NCBI GenBank assembly: GCA_034698045.1
Contig: JAQGAU010000981.1
Coordinates: forward strand, 1-22,194
Source of the DNA: Paramacrobiotus richtersi
Taxonomy: Eukaryota; Tardigrada; Eutardigrada; Parachela; Macrobiotidae
Reading direction: 5' to 3'
Length of the DNA stretch: 22,194 bases
Under the pieces are notes generated by a model. That model saw only the letters and a program-made list of their open reading frames with translations. It was not told the DNA's origin and did not search any database. The position numbers and the translations under genes are program-made. Below are positions 1 through 10,983 of this stretch, in pieces (position 1 is the stretch's first letter; each line of letters begins with the position of its first letter).

Positions 1-1912
1 CTTTGCGGCGGATTTCATCGGGAGGATCTATCGGGATCCGCTGTTTGATGTCAATGACTGCAATGCGGGGCTGTATAGGAAGAGTAAGGCGCTGATGCAG
101 ACCAAGGAGTTGCGGGTGCAGTTGGTGCTGGCCAATCAGTATATCAGGACGTGTCGGAAGGCCCAGACGTAAGTTCTCACTGGCTGCAAAACGGCTTTGT
201 TTTTGTTGCTTGCTTCCAGTAATGAAACTTGCCACTGTTCCAGTAAACGAAATTTACTATTTTTTGCCAAAATTTAATCAGATTTTAAATGGTTTCAATG
301 TTAATTATTAAGATTGCTAAGATTTTAAAATTCTAATAATTTTCTGCGAATATTCGGAAAACTTTCCTTCGCGAATTTCCTTTTGCCTGGCACTTTGTTT
401 TTCCCTTTGGACTGTTGTTTTTGGCTTACATTTTGCTTGTAAGATTACAGATAGATGTTGCGCTGTTTGCGTGTCCAACACAAAACGTGCACAGCAGTCA
501 TGTTATCATGTTACGAACAATTCCCATTTCACTCAAAGATACTAAAAATTGTGACTGCAGATTTCTCAGAATGTTGCTAAAAATATTGCTAATTTTGATA
601 GTAAAATCATTTTAATATATCAACGATGATTTTCTTACATCTGTAAACATAGTAAGGAGAGAATTTTAAAATAATAAATGTCTGCTGTCATTACGTTTTA
701 TTCCCGTAAATCTACACAATGGCATACCGAATTTTGACACCTGTGAATTGAAAGACGCTTTGCAGCACAGTTCAGAAAATACTCTGGTGGGCTTGTGTTC
801 ACGTTGCGAAGAACAGTCTTGGCCTTTTTGTTTAGCTATTAAAAGAAAAATTAGAAAAAGTTAGAATGAAATCTATGCTGCTGTTGAAAACAGTTTCATT
901 ATTCGGCGTATTTCGCGGATATGGCTCATTCACCCAGTCTGCCTCTACACTACGGTTTTCACAACTGTTGTGTGCCCAGCTCCTGTAACTTGTTATTTGC
1001 ACTGGTTGTTTTGCTGTAGTGTCGCGGATGAAATCGACTGCTATCCACGAGTGCTATCCGAGCAAGTGCACAGCTACTCCTTGGAGATGCTGTGCAGTGT
1101 GCGGGATGTCGTGTTACCGACCTTTCTCCGGCCGATCACCGAGCTGGCCACTTCCCACGTCGTATCATGCACAGTACGTTGATGTGGATGCTACAACGAT
1201 AATGTAGTTGTTTTTCATATCAAGTATCAATTGTTTGCTGGTGAATGCAAGTACGTTGTGTATTATTGACGAATAGCTTGTTTTTGGTCGATATCTTCTG
1301 GGTTTACCGGTAACGATAGCCTCTGTAGTATGGAAACGTAACGCACAGTTCCCAGTTATGAATTTGGACTAGTTGTTTATCTGGAAGTGTTTGCAGGAAT
1401 GTGGCGCGCGTGGTTTCCTGTGTGAGTTCTGTCACAGTGATCGGGCCAACTTCCCGTTCCAGTTGACGACAGTGTTCCAGTGCAGCAACTGCGGGGACTG
1501 TTTCCACGCCAAATTCATCCGCAACCGGCCCTGTCCCCGCTGTGTGCGCTTCCAAGCTCGCAAAGCCACCCGGAAGCGCCAGCTATCGTCTGGATCTCCC
1601 GAACAACCGGCTCCGCTTCCCCGCTTTGTAAGCTGTGATGTCTGATCATTGGAGATTATATTTTCGTGCTTTTAAATGGTAAATTATTCTGCTTGGCTGC
1701 TTGAAGATGTTATTACTCAGTTTTCTGTTGGTTTTTCACGCTTGGGCGGTTGGGCGGGATGTTTAGCATTCGGAACAATAACGGCTTTTTTCGGGTATGC
1801 TTCTCCAACAGTGTGGATGTATGCTTAGAAATTTGCCTGTTTTTCGGTTTGAACGGGATAAAATTTCTACTTTTTAGTGTATGATGTGTTTGTAAAGTTT
1901 AATAATACTTGA
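1..1912. repeat. Left arm of a ~1.9-kb inverted duplication
   Basis: This stretch matches the reverse complement of 20300-22194, including exons, introns and about 270 bases downstream of the stop codon. Exons are nearly identical and introns are more diverged, with small indels. Similarity fades near 1890-1912 (a shared GTGTTTGTAAAG block is about the last clear anchor). The arm begins at the first base of the window, so its true outer limit is not visible. Confidence 0.9.
2..1645 (+). CDS. Rubicon-homology (DEF8/PLEKHM1/Rubicon-type) domain protein, C-terminal part, left copy
   Basis: Three terminal exons of a gene that begins outside the window: 2-168, 1020-1173 and 1397-1645, joined in phases 2 and 0 at GTAAGT/TAG and GTACGT/CAG sites. 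The spliced product begins FAADFIGRIYRDPLFDVND and continues through a helical stretch (ELRVQLVLANQYIRTC, then HSYSLEMLCSVRDVVLPTFL) into a cysteine-rich end (SCTECGARGFLCEFCHSD, FQCSNCGDCFHAKF, RPCPRC). This order matches the Rubicon homology/DUF4206 zinc domain, which in Rubicon, PLEKHM1 and DEF8 acts in Rab7-linked endolysosome and autophagy traffic. The upstream RUN or C1 part, if any, is not in the window, so the subfamily is undecided; DEF8-like is my best guess. Oddities: the HxxC zinc position is Phe (TTC), where the right-hand copy has Cys (TGC), and a one-base difference near the end gives a longer, different C-terminus (RFVSCDV). Confidence 0.85.
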
Positions 1913-3150
1913 GCTCTCACGGACAGGGAGACTTCGCGTTCACTGTTAAACCCAATTAAACATTCTGTCAGTATCTGTATAATCGCCTACTTATATCCTT
2001 ATTAACCGTTTTTAACTCTGTAAGGGATTCGTCGAAGTTTGGCTATCATCACGGATATCATCACGTAAAAGTTTGATTTTTTTTTTACAATGAAGGTAAT
2101 TTAGAGGCTCTGGATTTTTCCCCGGAAATGTTCTGTGTCTCGGTGTGAACGCAAAACCTTCATAATCGTAGTGGCTGTTAAATGAAACGTTAAGCCGACA
2201 CTGCGCTGCATAAACTGTTGTGTTATCTGTATCGTCGCTTTTGAGTCGATATCCTTTTTCCTTTCACGTCGCACTTTCTCGGAGCTATTTTATTAGAACT
2301 AATTTGATTGCTAACCATACACTGGTCAGTGCATGCTTATTTATTACGCAAAATTTTCCTGGCGGGATAATATTACAAGATTTTAAAGAAAAACGGGATG
2401 AATAGAACGTCTTCCGTATCGTAAAACACCCGGTGTTGCTCGTGGGAAGAACATAAGCAAACTAAGAGGAAAAGCCAGCTCTAACCCCAGCATGTGTATT
2501 CTTCAGCCTAAAACCGATCTCATCCGGCTTTTTTATCTGTTGACTGTTGCTGAGAAAAAGCGTACAGTAAACCTGAATTGTGATCTGCACATATTCTTCA
2601 TGTTGACCAAAACACTATGGTACAGTAAAGTAGAAACGCTAATTACATGCGAACAATATTATGCATATTGTATAGACATTAGAAAATTATTGTTATAATT
2701 ACTATTAATTAGTAGTTTCGCGCTTGTGTACTGTAATTGACCTCGTACTTCAATAAATCATCATGATTTAACATAAATTCATTATCAGTTGAATCAACTT
2801 GAATGGTTCAGAGTTTACCGTGGGGTTGTCGTATATCGGATTACACGCAAATTTGATAGTGTTGGACATCTTGATTTCTGTGCGATGAACGGAATCCACA
2901 AGCGGAAGTTATTCAACCAGATTATTTTAATTCTTCTGTTCGCTGACCTTGAATACCTTGAATTTGCCTCCATCAGTCACCACCCCTGCAGATGGCGCCT
3001 TGTTGGGGTCGATCCACGTGCGACGACTTCGTTATTAGTTAATAAAATTAATGAAGTTTTTTGATTGTGTGGAAAACTGATACAGATTTTGATCTACAGG
3101 CTTACACACTTTTGCAACTGCTGAAATCTAAAAGCATCTAAACTCCAGAC
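1913..3150. other. Intergenic, no gene seen
   Basis: AT-rich DNA between the left inverted-repeat arm and the next gene. The open frames here are short, have no plausible splice partners and show no recognisable protein. An AATAAA lies near 2751 but cannot be tied to a gene. No tRNA or other structured RNA was recognised. Confidence 0.5.
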
Positions 3151-5329
3151 ATGTTTGCGAAGAAGACCTCTCGTTGGAATGCTGTCGATGTGATCCGCAG
3201 TAATGGCGTCACACAGCGCGGTCTGGTTGTGGATAGACAGGAATCGGGAGTGTGCGTGGATTTTGACGTCGGTGGCAAGGAACCCGAGCTGATTCCGTTC
3301 CAGGATGCCCATTTGGCAGACTTCGATGTCTGGGATTTTGACTCTGATAAAATGGAACGCCTCGGGTCTGTGATTCTGAAGAAACTATCCAAGAACCAGC
3401 CTTGGCAATGGTACAGTGGAAAGGTATTAGCCAAACCTTCATACCCAGACAGTTTCGCACTGGTGGAGATTCTAACTGGAACCGAGACTATCATGGATTG
3501 TGTTCGCCCGAATGCCGTTCGCATACGATACGAACGGCCTCCCGGAAGAATTCCACAGAAAACGGATTTCGACCGGGGAAGTTGTCCTGTTCCATCTGGA
3601 TTTTCTTACGACACACAGTCCCTGGCACCATGGCGGAAGTTCTTCCCATGCACACACCCGATCGGCGTTGTGGATGATCTGTTCCACTTTCTTCACCGAC
3701 GCGGCGAGTATGATTTTGACGTTCGCGAAATGGTAAGAGAAAGACACCTGCGTGCCGTACCTTGTATGGAGTGCTTTAATCAAGAACTTGTACGAATCAG
3801 CACGGCAGGAAACAGTGCTGTATATCTTTGTACTATGCAATAACTTATGGAGCGCGAGGCCCGTCAAAATGGTACAACTCTTTAAAGACCGCAGTTTCGC
3901 TAAAGTTCTGGGTGAAGTGTTTAAAGATTGCCTGTCATTCTTTAAAGACGCCAAACGATCTTTAAACAACCCAGATTGCACAGAAACACCCCACTCTTCG
4001 GGTTAAAGAACGTCTTTGAAGATTTGTGTAAGTCTTTGCTCACAGCTCATTAGAGATTGTTGTCAGTCTTTAAAGACGTTCTTTGCCGGTTCTGGCGGTT
4101 TAGTACTTCTCTAATGCGAAATAACATTCACCAACAGACCGAAGAGAGCAAACGTGAGTCTTTAAAGAGCGGCGGTGCATCTTTAACCACTAGCAGATCC
4201 GATGTTTGCGGAAGTCTTTAAAGAGTTGTTTCCATTCTGACGGGCCTCGCGCTCCATAATAACTGGGAACTAATGGTTTCAGACAACACTGTTGCTTGAT
4301 GGTATCGTGCTTTACGAAGGGGACTGTTATATGGAAGAGGCAAACAACGGAACCATCAGCGCTGAAGCAGTAGCAACCAACACGGCGGAACTGTCGGTTA
4401 ACGACTTGCCCCTGGGTACTCTCAGCATGGTGTTCTTTTCCTCGACGGACGACACCGGACCATGATGCGCTCTGTCTCCCCTGTTTGGAATTACACGATT
4501 CTCTCGCCCGAATGCTCCAGAACGATGATCGTAGATCTGAGCGCCTGTGGACCTTTGTACACACTGGGGGCGTGGCTGTTCCACTGTGTGACTCCGTGGA
4601 CGCGATACGTAACGATTACACTGAGTGGAACTGGACCAGCACTGTCCTTGGAACAAATGATCATTCTGCGGACGGTCATGCAGTTCAAACATCCCCTGTT
4701 GGCTTTGATATTCCATAACGTGCAATTGAAGCCGGGATGTATCTTGACCCCATCCAAAACAGCCGTCTCCGATAACATGCTGGCCGTGTGCATTCGGCTG
4801 ATCTTCAAGAACGCCACGATTCTTGACTTGTTTCGTTCAGGGTCTCGAACGTCTGGCTTCCATCTGCGTGTGGCATACGGCAGTGTCGGTGTTGGTTCGC
4901 CCGACGAATTGCTGGACTGTTTTGAGAGAGCTGCTCCCGATTTCACCGATCCAAAGTACTGCGGTGTCTTGGAGGAGGTTTCGCGGGTGATCACGGGGAT
5001 CAACAGCGAGCACGGAAATCCGGTATCTGTACGCCATCAAAAAACGGCAATTATCTCCGTAAGTTACACATTGCTAGTCTGATCTTTTTGATTTCCACTG
5101 ATGTTGTGCATCTGTTTTATGCGTCATCAGTGTTCCAGGATTCGTGTTCATTTAGCGATCATGATTACTGTAGGTTTTGAAGGAATGGCAGAGAAACGAT
5201 GCTCGATTTGGACCGAACACCTGGTGGCACCATGTTCAGACAGCGCAGTTGTGGGCCAATCTGCTGACTTTGCGCCGTACTACCCTTTCGGTCCTGATTG
5301 CTGTGACAAGCACGCCGCGCTCCGTTTGA
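3151..5329 (+). CDS. Unrecognised multi-exon protein (possible Tudor/Agenet-like N-terminus), reading frame uncertain at exon 2
   Basis: Exon 1 is 3151-3732 (ATG; 194 codons; donor ATG|GTAAGA). Exon 3 is 5174-5329 (acceptor TGTAG|GTT; frame VLKEWQRNDARFGPNTWW to TGA). Exon 2 ends at 5058 (TCC|GTAAGT). The three-exon model with exon 2 starting at 4426 (CTCAG|CAT) gives 456 residues, with every junction in phase 0. Exon 1 encodes acidic, beta-rich sequence (RSNGVTQRGLVVDRQ, GVCVDFDVGG, ELIPFQDAHLADF) that faintly recalls Tudor/Agenet folds; I would not name a function. The rest is not recognised. A second acceptor at 4283 opens another protein-like frame (TTLLLDGIVLYEGDCYMEEA) for 60 codons in the same splice phase, but it meets TGA at 4463. 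The gene may therefore carry a one-base frameshift, or exon 2 may have alternative acceptors. The first intron contains a MITE. Confidence 0.6.
3846..4258. mobile_element. MITE-like non-autonomous DNA transposon in an intron
   Basis: The terminal inverted repeats begin TATGGAGCGCGAGGCCCGTC on both strands and continue imperfectly for about 43 bp, up to an inward TCTTTAAAGAC. The flanking direct repeat ATAACT (3840-3845 and 4259-4264) fits a 6-bp target-site duplication; 7 bp (AATAACT) is possible if the terminal A is excluded. There is no coding capacity. The interior holds eight TCTTTAAAGA-type palindromic sites plus one weaker match. The element sits in the first intron of the unrecognised gene. 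Superfamily unassigned: the termini and target length do not match one I know well. Confidence 0.8.
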
Positions 5330-6051
5330 CCGGACACTGTGGTCACCCATGGAAAAGATGTTTTCTACCGACTCTTCAGTTTGCTAGGCGGTTGTGCGGC
5401 ACATCAAGCATTCTAACAAAATACCTCTTTCTGGATCACACTTTTTGTAACATAGTCAAACAACGTAGACTGTTTGTTTTAGACGGGTTCAGCTGCTCTC
5501 TGCAGGTTTTCTTCTGTCTTATGTATGGAACTCGCTGTAAAGAAACTCGTGAAATCTTTTGTTACAAACGCTAGCTTTAGTTTTGATCAATTGATCGCTA
5601 TTTAAACGATTACTGTATATTGCCGTGATTAACATTCTGGTTGTGTTACGAATGGTACGAATGGTTGTTTGCTGCCGAAAAATATGGTTCCTTTCTGCTT
5701 TGGTTTCTTTCAAAATAAAACATCCTTTGAGACCGTTTTGGCATATGCTCTACCTGATGGTAGTTATAATGTGCTCGAGCGGAGCTTCTTTGGTTTCCGG
5801 AATTTTGTGGTTACGGGACGCAGGAACTAGAACTACCGTACATGTAGCGACGCAAGTTTACACAATTAATACATATGCGCAGATTCGAATTCTCTGGAAC
5901 AGGCACATTGTCGAGAAATTCTCCGATTTTGTTCAGCACCAATATCAGATTACCAATATTTAATCATATCAGAAAAACCGAGCCCCAGCCGCACAAAAAC
6001 ACCGATCGGACAGCAGAATCTCAAGCCGCGAAAAACAAAAAATTATATACT
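5330..6051. other. Convergent 3' region between two genes
   Basis: Holds the 3' flanks of the plus-strand gene ending at 5329 and the minus-strand GH3 gene ending at 6052. AATAAA at 5714-5719 (+) could end the former; TTTAAT at 5959-5964, read as ATTAAA on the minus strand about 90 bases past the stop, could end the latter. No coding sequence is recognised. Confidence 0.5.
5714..5719 (+). terminator. Possible polyadenylation signal of the gene ending at 5329
   Basis: AATAAA on the plus strand 385 bases after the stop codon; the first clear candidate downstream. Assignment by position only. Confidence 0.4.
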
Positions 6052-9000
6052 TTAGGATTGTAGTGCGGACACATCGGTCAGCCCCTGAACTCGTTCACCC
6101 CACATAAACTTGACCAAATCCGTCTCGTGCAGGACGCGTGGCATCTTCAGGTGCGCCGGGACGGTGCTACTTTTATCCAGCATGTAACTCCGCAGTCGAA
6201 GAAATGATGCCGGTTTCGTGAGATACAACTCCAGATGACTAAAGACGCCTTGGCTTCTGTACTGCCTGTAATCACTGTTACTTTTGATCAGATTTTCCTC
6301 CACCTATAATGTCAACCATTACAATCACAAAGCTTCGATTTCAATGCAATGAAAGAAGAACAAACTTTATCAGCCAGAGCCAGTTGGATTTCTTTCATGT
6401 TGACCTTTCCGGTTATGGTCAACTCTAGGAAGACAATGTAGCAAGGCATGCTGCACTTGTGCGCATCTGCAGCAGGAATTTTTTACATGAACCAAGTCGA
6501 ATTTCGTATCTATCTGATCTGATATATCTGATTGTGATTTTACCTTCTCCTAAGTCTGCTGCTTCACGAGTTAAGCTGTCGCACGCGGTGAAATCGACGA
6601 TGCGGTCAACTTTGACGTCCAGTGTGGATACAGCGTCTTCAATCGCTTCCTCCATTGCCGCTTCCGATACCTTTTCTGCTTTTATGTGAAGTTGTGGATC
6701 GGATCTGCAACCATGGTACATTTGGCTTGATGATAAATTTGTATTACAAACTATCCGCCTGCACAAAGAGCACCGTTTGTGTGCAAATGAACACAGTTCA
6801 AGTCACAAAAGCATACGTACCAAAAATGTCATTGACGCATGACAAAATTACCAAAAACATCGGAAAAACATGAACAAGTACTGAAAAAGCGGAGCATAAA
6901 AAGATGGACCCTTAAATGATTAAAAGCTGACAAGACTTGAACTGAAATATGACGACGGAAAAATGTGTTTTTGTTCTAATTTGTTGTGTACTGTAGACTT
7001 GTTAAATGTAGACATAGAAAAACACTCAAAGCCCTGAATAAACTAAATGAACAGCCTCTGAAATTCCACTCTTAACTAACTGGATTTAATAGAGTATGCA
7101 GTAGACTGTAGCTGCTTTATTATTATCACAGATTATCTGACGTGCACGCGCAAAAGAAGCGCAAAAGCATTCCATAGAAGACTGGAACTTTGCTCGATCT
7201 GACTAGTTCTTATTGTTAGTATTGTTCAGAGAAATTTGCTTATCTTACCGGTACAGAAACTCGATAACCGGACACTGCTGAAAGTGCTCCACGACCCGCA
7301 CAATGTCATCCAGACGATACCGATACAGTCCGCAGCGTGTCGTGATGACGACCTCATAATCTTGACCTTTCACCAGCTGTCGGATAACCCATTGTTATAT
7401 CCTCTTGTCAATCGAATCCGCATAGCTAAACTGATAATTACACCGTACCTGGTCCATAAACACTGTCTGCGGCACAGCATCATGGATATCGGCCAGTGGA
7501 ATAAACTCATAAAAAATTCCATAGGGATATAGGAGGTAGTTTGGTGGGGATCGTTCGGGCCAGGCATTCATGCCGAAAACGCCCTCGGCACCGGTGTACG
7601 CCGGACTGTAGACTTTCACTTCTATAGTATATGAAAGGCACTTTCTTATTACTTTATTTCTGACTCGGTTAACATGGTTTTTCATTACACTTAGTTATAT
7701 ATAGTTTCAAAATTTTTTATGCTTCATAATGTAACTTACATCATTATGATTAATATATAACGGTTGCACTTATGTCATATTAATTTTCCATTTCAAACAC
7801 GCATTTTGAAGCGGTTGAAAAATGAAAATGTATAAAAGGCGCAAAAGAGAAGTATTCTGGGTTTACTTACCCTTGTTGAGATATCGTTGCTGTAGCATAT
7901 CAGCGCAATGGGGCAAGCCATCTCCAGCAGTACACTTGATAACTCTCAAATTTGGCCAGATTCGTTTCGCAATTTTGTCGAATCCTACAAAAAAGGCGCC
8001 CTAGTTAACTTAAAAAATACTACGGGACATCTACCGAAAGAAATCCAAGCAGCACGTAATTTGATAACTGTAGTAGTATGTGAACTCTTTTAAATCGCTG
8101 ATGTTAAATCATCCGATGATTTTGCATAAAAGGCAGTTCTTGGCAAACACAATCGTATATAATGTCCTTTTCACTTCATTTTTGCGCATACATAGATATT
8201 GTACCATACATGAAACATTCGAATTACCTTTGGAGAATTCCTTTTCCAGCTCGTCTGCCCGTTTCCTGTTCGGTGTCAACTCCATCTTCAGTTTTGCCCG
8301 GATTTCATCCGACATCACCAAATCACTCTTTAGCGTCCCGTGCCGGATATCCTCAGCGAGATTTTCCCATTCCTTCTCCATTTCCACAAACGCATCATAA
8401 ACCAGAGAAATATACTCCGTTTCAATCTTCAGGAGATTCCGATGGCGCAGACCAAACAGCAAATGCACATAGCGTGCTGTATCTTCATTGTGGATGTCGT
8501 AGGCGATTAGCGGAGTGGTCAGTTTGTCCACACGGGGCGTTGTTAAAGGGGATGCGCTGATTGGACCAATCGGTGTATCGTTGGAGGAACGGTCCACTGG
8601 ATGACGGATCGAGTAATCTAACTTCATCTTTTTTTTGGAGAGAAAAAAGAGTAACTGCATTTAAGGGCCGTAATGCACGTACAATTGTATAACACATTTT
8701 ATTGTTGAAAATTGCAACGATGGTTTCCGTTACAACGAGACTTCCGGTACAGTACAGTTAAGACAGTGCTTAGGAAACATATTTTCAATTATTTACCCAA
8801 GTTTCGTGGAAAAATTGCGAAGTATACGTACTTAGTTAATAACTTATCTGAATAATTAACTAATTACTATAAATTAACTAAATGTTTTATAATTTTTTAC
8901 GAAACTTTTCAGATGTTTGGAGCCAAACCAGAAATGTCGGTAATGGTTCTTATTATATATTTTATTCACAAGATTCTAGTTATTATATGATATTGGAAGG

Positions 9001-10272
9001 TGATTTAGTATGTATGTATACCTTTTATTAAATATTAGAATATTAAAATATTAGAGTATTAGAATATTAGAATAATATTAGAATGTTGGAGTATTAGAAT
9101 ATTAAAACATAACAGAAAAAATTATTGTAAAATCAACTTAATTAAAAAATTATGAACTTTACTTAAGATGCCCGGTACTTTGTTTTGCAGAGAAAAAATA
9201 ACTTTGTTTAAACCACCGTTAACAAAAACGTTTTCAGTAATTTTGTGAAGCGCATGCATACCTTTTTTACTGCTCCAAACCCGGGAACAGTCCGGCCAAC
9301 ATACGCCATAATATTCCAAAAATCCTCGTTAACCGTCGATCGACAGGGCACTTGTGGAATACGCTTCCTCTTGCCCTTGGTTTCCGCATAATAAACCGGC
9401 CTTTCCGATGTCATCACATTCTCCTGACCTTTTCGAATCATCTTATCGTAATGGTTCTCGAAATGCGAGTACCGCACAAGAGGATGCAGTCGCCGGAAGT
9501 CCTCCCGTGTTTCCAGTTTGTGGTGTTGTTTAAACCAAGTCTGACAATATTCCGTATCGGCGTTATATTTGATAATGTTCATCAGCTCGTTCTCTTGTAA
9601 CTGGCGAATATTTTTCGTATCGGACTGTAGCTTTTGGAACAAATGGTAGCCCTTGATGATTTGCTTCCTCCATGTTATGTAGCGAGAAAGTGAAGTGAAA
9701 AGGGATAAGGAACTGTCGCGATTGTGGAATACATCCGTAATCAGATACCCGGTCGGGACTAACAGCGCTAAAACCATAAAAATGATTTAAGTTTTTAAAA
9801 TAAATTTTTATAAACTGAAAATAATAAATAATATATAATTTTCATAATTTTTTTATGATAATATTATGTATTATTTTTGTTTATGTTTATGACAATCACT
9901 TTCTAATAATTTCTACAGGATAAAAAGATATTCAGTACTAAGTAAAACAATTAATTAACAGCAACTCAAAGCTTTAGAAAAAAACGTTTAACAAATTAAA
10001 CAATTCATAATCCTTCAAATTTTTGATTGTTCATTAATTTTATTTGTAAAACAAAGTGTGTTCTTAATTTTAATGCGTTCCACACTCAATAAATAAATTT
10101 ATTTTGACTTTAAAAAAATTATGTTTATTGTATCCCTGTTTTTTTACTTGTTTCTCATACCAAATAATAGCAATCCTGCAGCGATAACACAGCTACTACA
10201 ACCGGCATTCCACAGCAGCATCAACGATGCGATGGTGGCCAAAACCGCACCTTTAATAAATGTGCTATCCAT
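6052..10272 (-). CDS. GH3 domain-containing protein (GHDC-like)
   Basis: Nine exons with matching phases at every junction: 10272-10161, 9767-9262, 8627-8228, 7984-7871, 7621-7449, 7376-7249, 6704-6544, 6466-6405 and 6303-6052, giving 635 residues. An N-terminal hydrophobic anchor comes first (MDSTFIKGAVLATIASLMLL, with a second segment LLLFALLVPTGYLITDV). The GH3 landmarks follow: NADTEY at 106-111, ENVMTSERPVYYAETKGKRK around 154-173, TPIGPISA, RYVHLLFGL, the helix EKEWENLAEDIRHGTL, RIWPNLRVIKC, YSPAYTGAEGVFG (382-394), YEVVITTRCGLYRYRLDDIV (442-461), VIEFLYR, CYIVFLEL and KMPRVLHETDLVKFMW. GH3 enzymes adenylate carboxylic acids and join them to amino acids; animal GHDC is poorly understood. 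The usual TSGTTGK-type ATP loop is reduced to AETKGK, about two residues short, so activity is doubtful. The length fits the family. Confidence 0.92.
9025..9115. repeat. AT-rich tandem repeat in GH3 intron 2
   Basis: Imperfect copies of ATTAGAATATTAAAAT-type units, each of about 8 or 16 bp, repeat across the stretch. It lies inside the 633-bp second intron of the GH3 gene and looks like a simple microsatellite expansion. Confidence 0.7.
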
Positions 10273-10983
10273 TATGATAAATTGATAATATATCGTGCAA
10301 CTTTTTACGAGGGTATTAAACTAGACACTGTGAATCTGTTAGACTGCCAGCTGGAGTAAACTAACGAGCGATTTGTACTGGTACCTAACTTTGTAGTTGA
10401 CAGCGACCCAGTAGCACTCAAATGGGCGAAACAGATAAGCAAGCGCGTATACCTTATCTGCACAGTGCAAATTTAATGGCCGATAATAAAACTGTGATTC
10501 ATTTCCTCCGAGCAATGCTAATAAATGAGCTGTTTTGGGCAATATGTTACTATGTTCTGACAGAAGCGGAGAAGTAAGCTTCGCGTGTGTTTGAACGAGG
10601 TATCAGTAGTCAAAGGTCAACGGTGTAAGTTGGGCGCATAGTTGTTTATTAATGAACGATGCAGTCATGCAGAAGATTTATTGTGTTCTGGTGAAATCAG
10701 ACAAATATATAAGGGTCTGACGAAGTTTTCCGCAGCTGTTTCGATCACAGAAACTGTCAGCAACTGTCAGCAATTAAGCAGCATCCGTCGTGCGAATCTG
10801 CTAAGCAAGAAAAACCCTTTCGTGACCTTTCTCTCGATTTGGATGCAGAGCAATCACCCAACGACAGCAAGATTTTGCAGGCGGCCGACATTCTTTATCG
10901 ACACTCCACAGATCATTGATTAAACACGATTTATGAAAATGATCACAAATACTACAAAGAAGTAGCAGAACATCGGTGGCTCT
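10273..10983. other. Intergenic, no gene seen
   Basis: Lies upstream of the minus-strand GH3 gene and downstream of the minus-strand secreted-protein gene. A TATATAAG sequence near 10706 (+) has no open frame behind it that looks like a protein. A short direct duplication (AACTGTCAGC twice, near 10751-10770) is present. Nothing else is recognised. Confidence 0.45.

Noticed and set aside
3472..3981. Long minus-strand open frame opposite exon 1 of the unrecognised gene
   Set aside because: It lies antisense to a better-supported exon with a good start and donor, runs into the MITE, and shows no protein-like features.
3879..4224. Regularly spaced repeats in the MITE as a possible CRISPR array
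   Set aside because: Units are 10-bp palindromes with irregular 20-108 bp spacing inside a transposon in a eukaryotic intron; not a CRISPR.
4485..4718. Third overlapping open frame in exon 2 (starting MELHDSLARML)
   Set aside because: Composition is plausible, but no acceptor gives a phase match to exon 1, and it stops at 4718 while the adjacent frame continues to the donor at 5058.
5101..5574. 157-codon plus-strand open frame
   Set aside because: It overlaps exon 3 of the gene ending at 5329 in another frame and has cysteine-rich, low-quality composition; the exon 3 frame joins exon 2 cleanly.
10642..10923. 93-codon plus-strand open frame near a TATATAAG sequence
   Set aside because: No recognisable domain, no signal peptide, no splice partners, and a direct duplication within it; not enough to call a gene.
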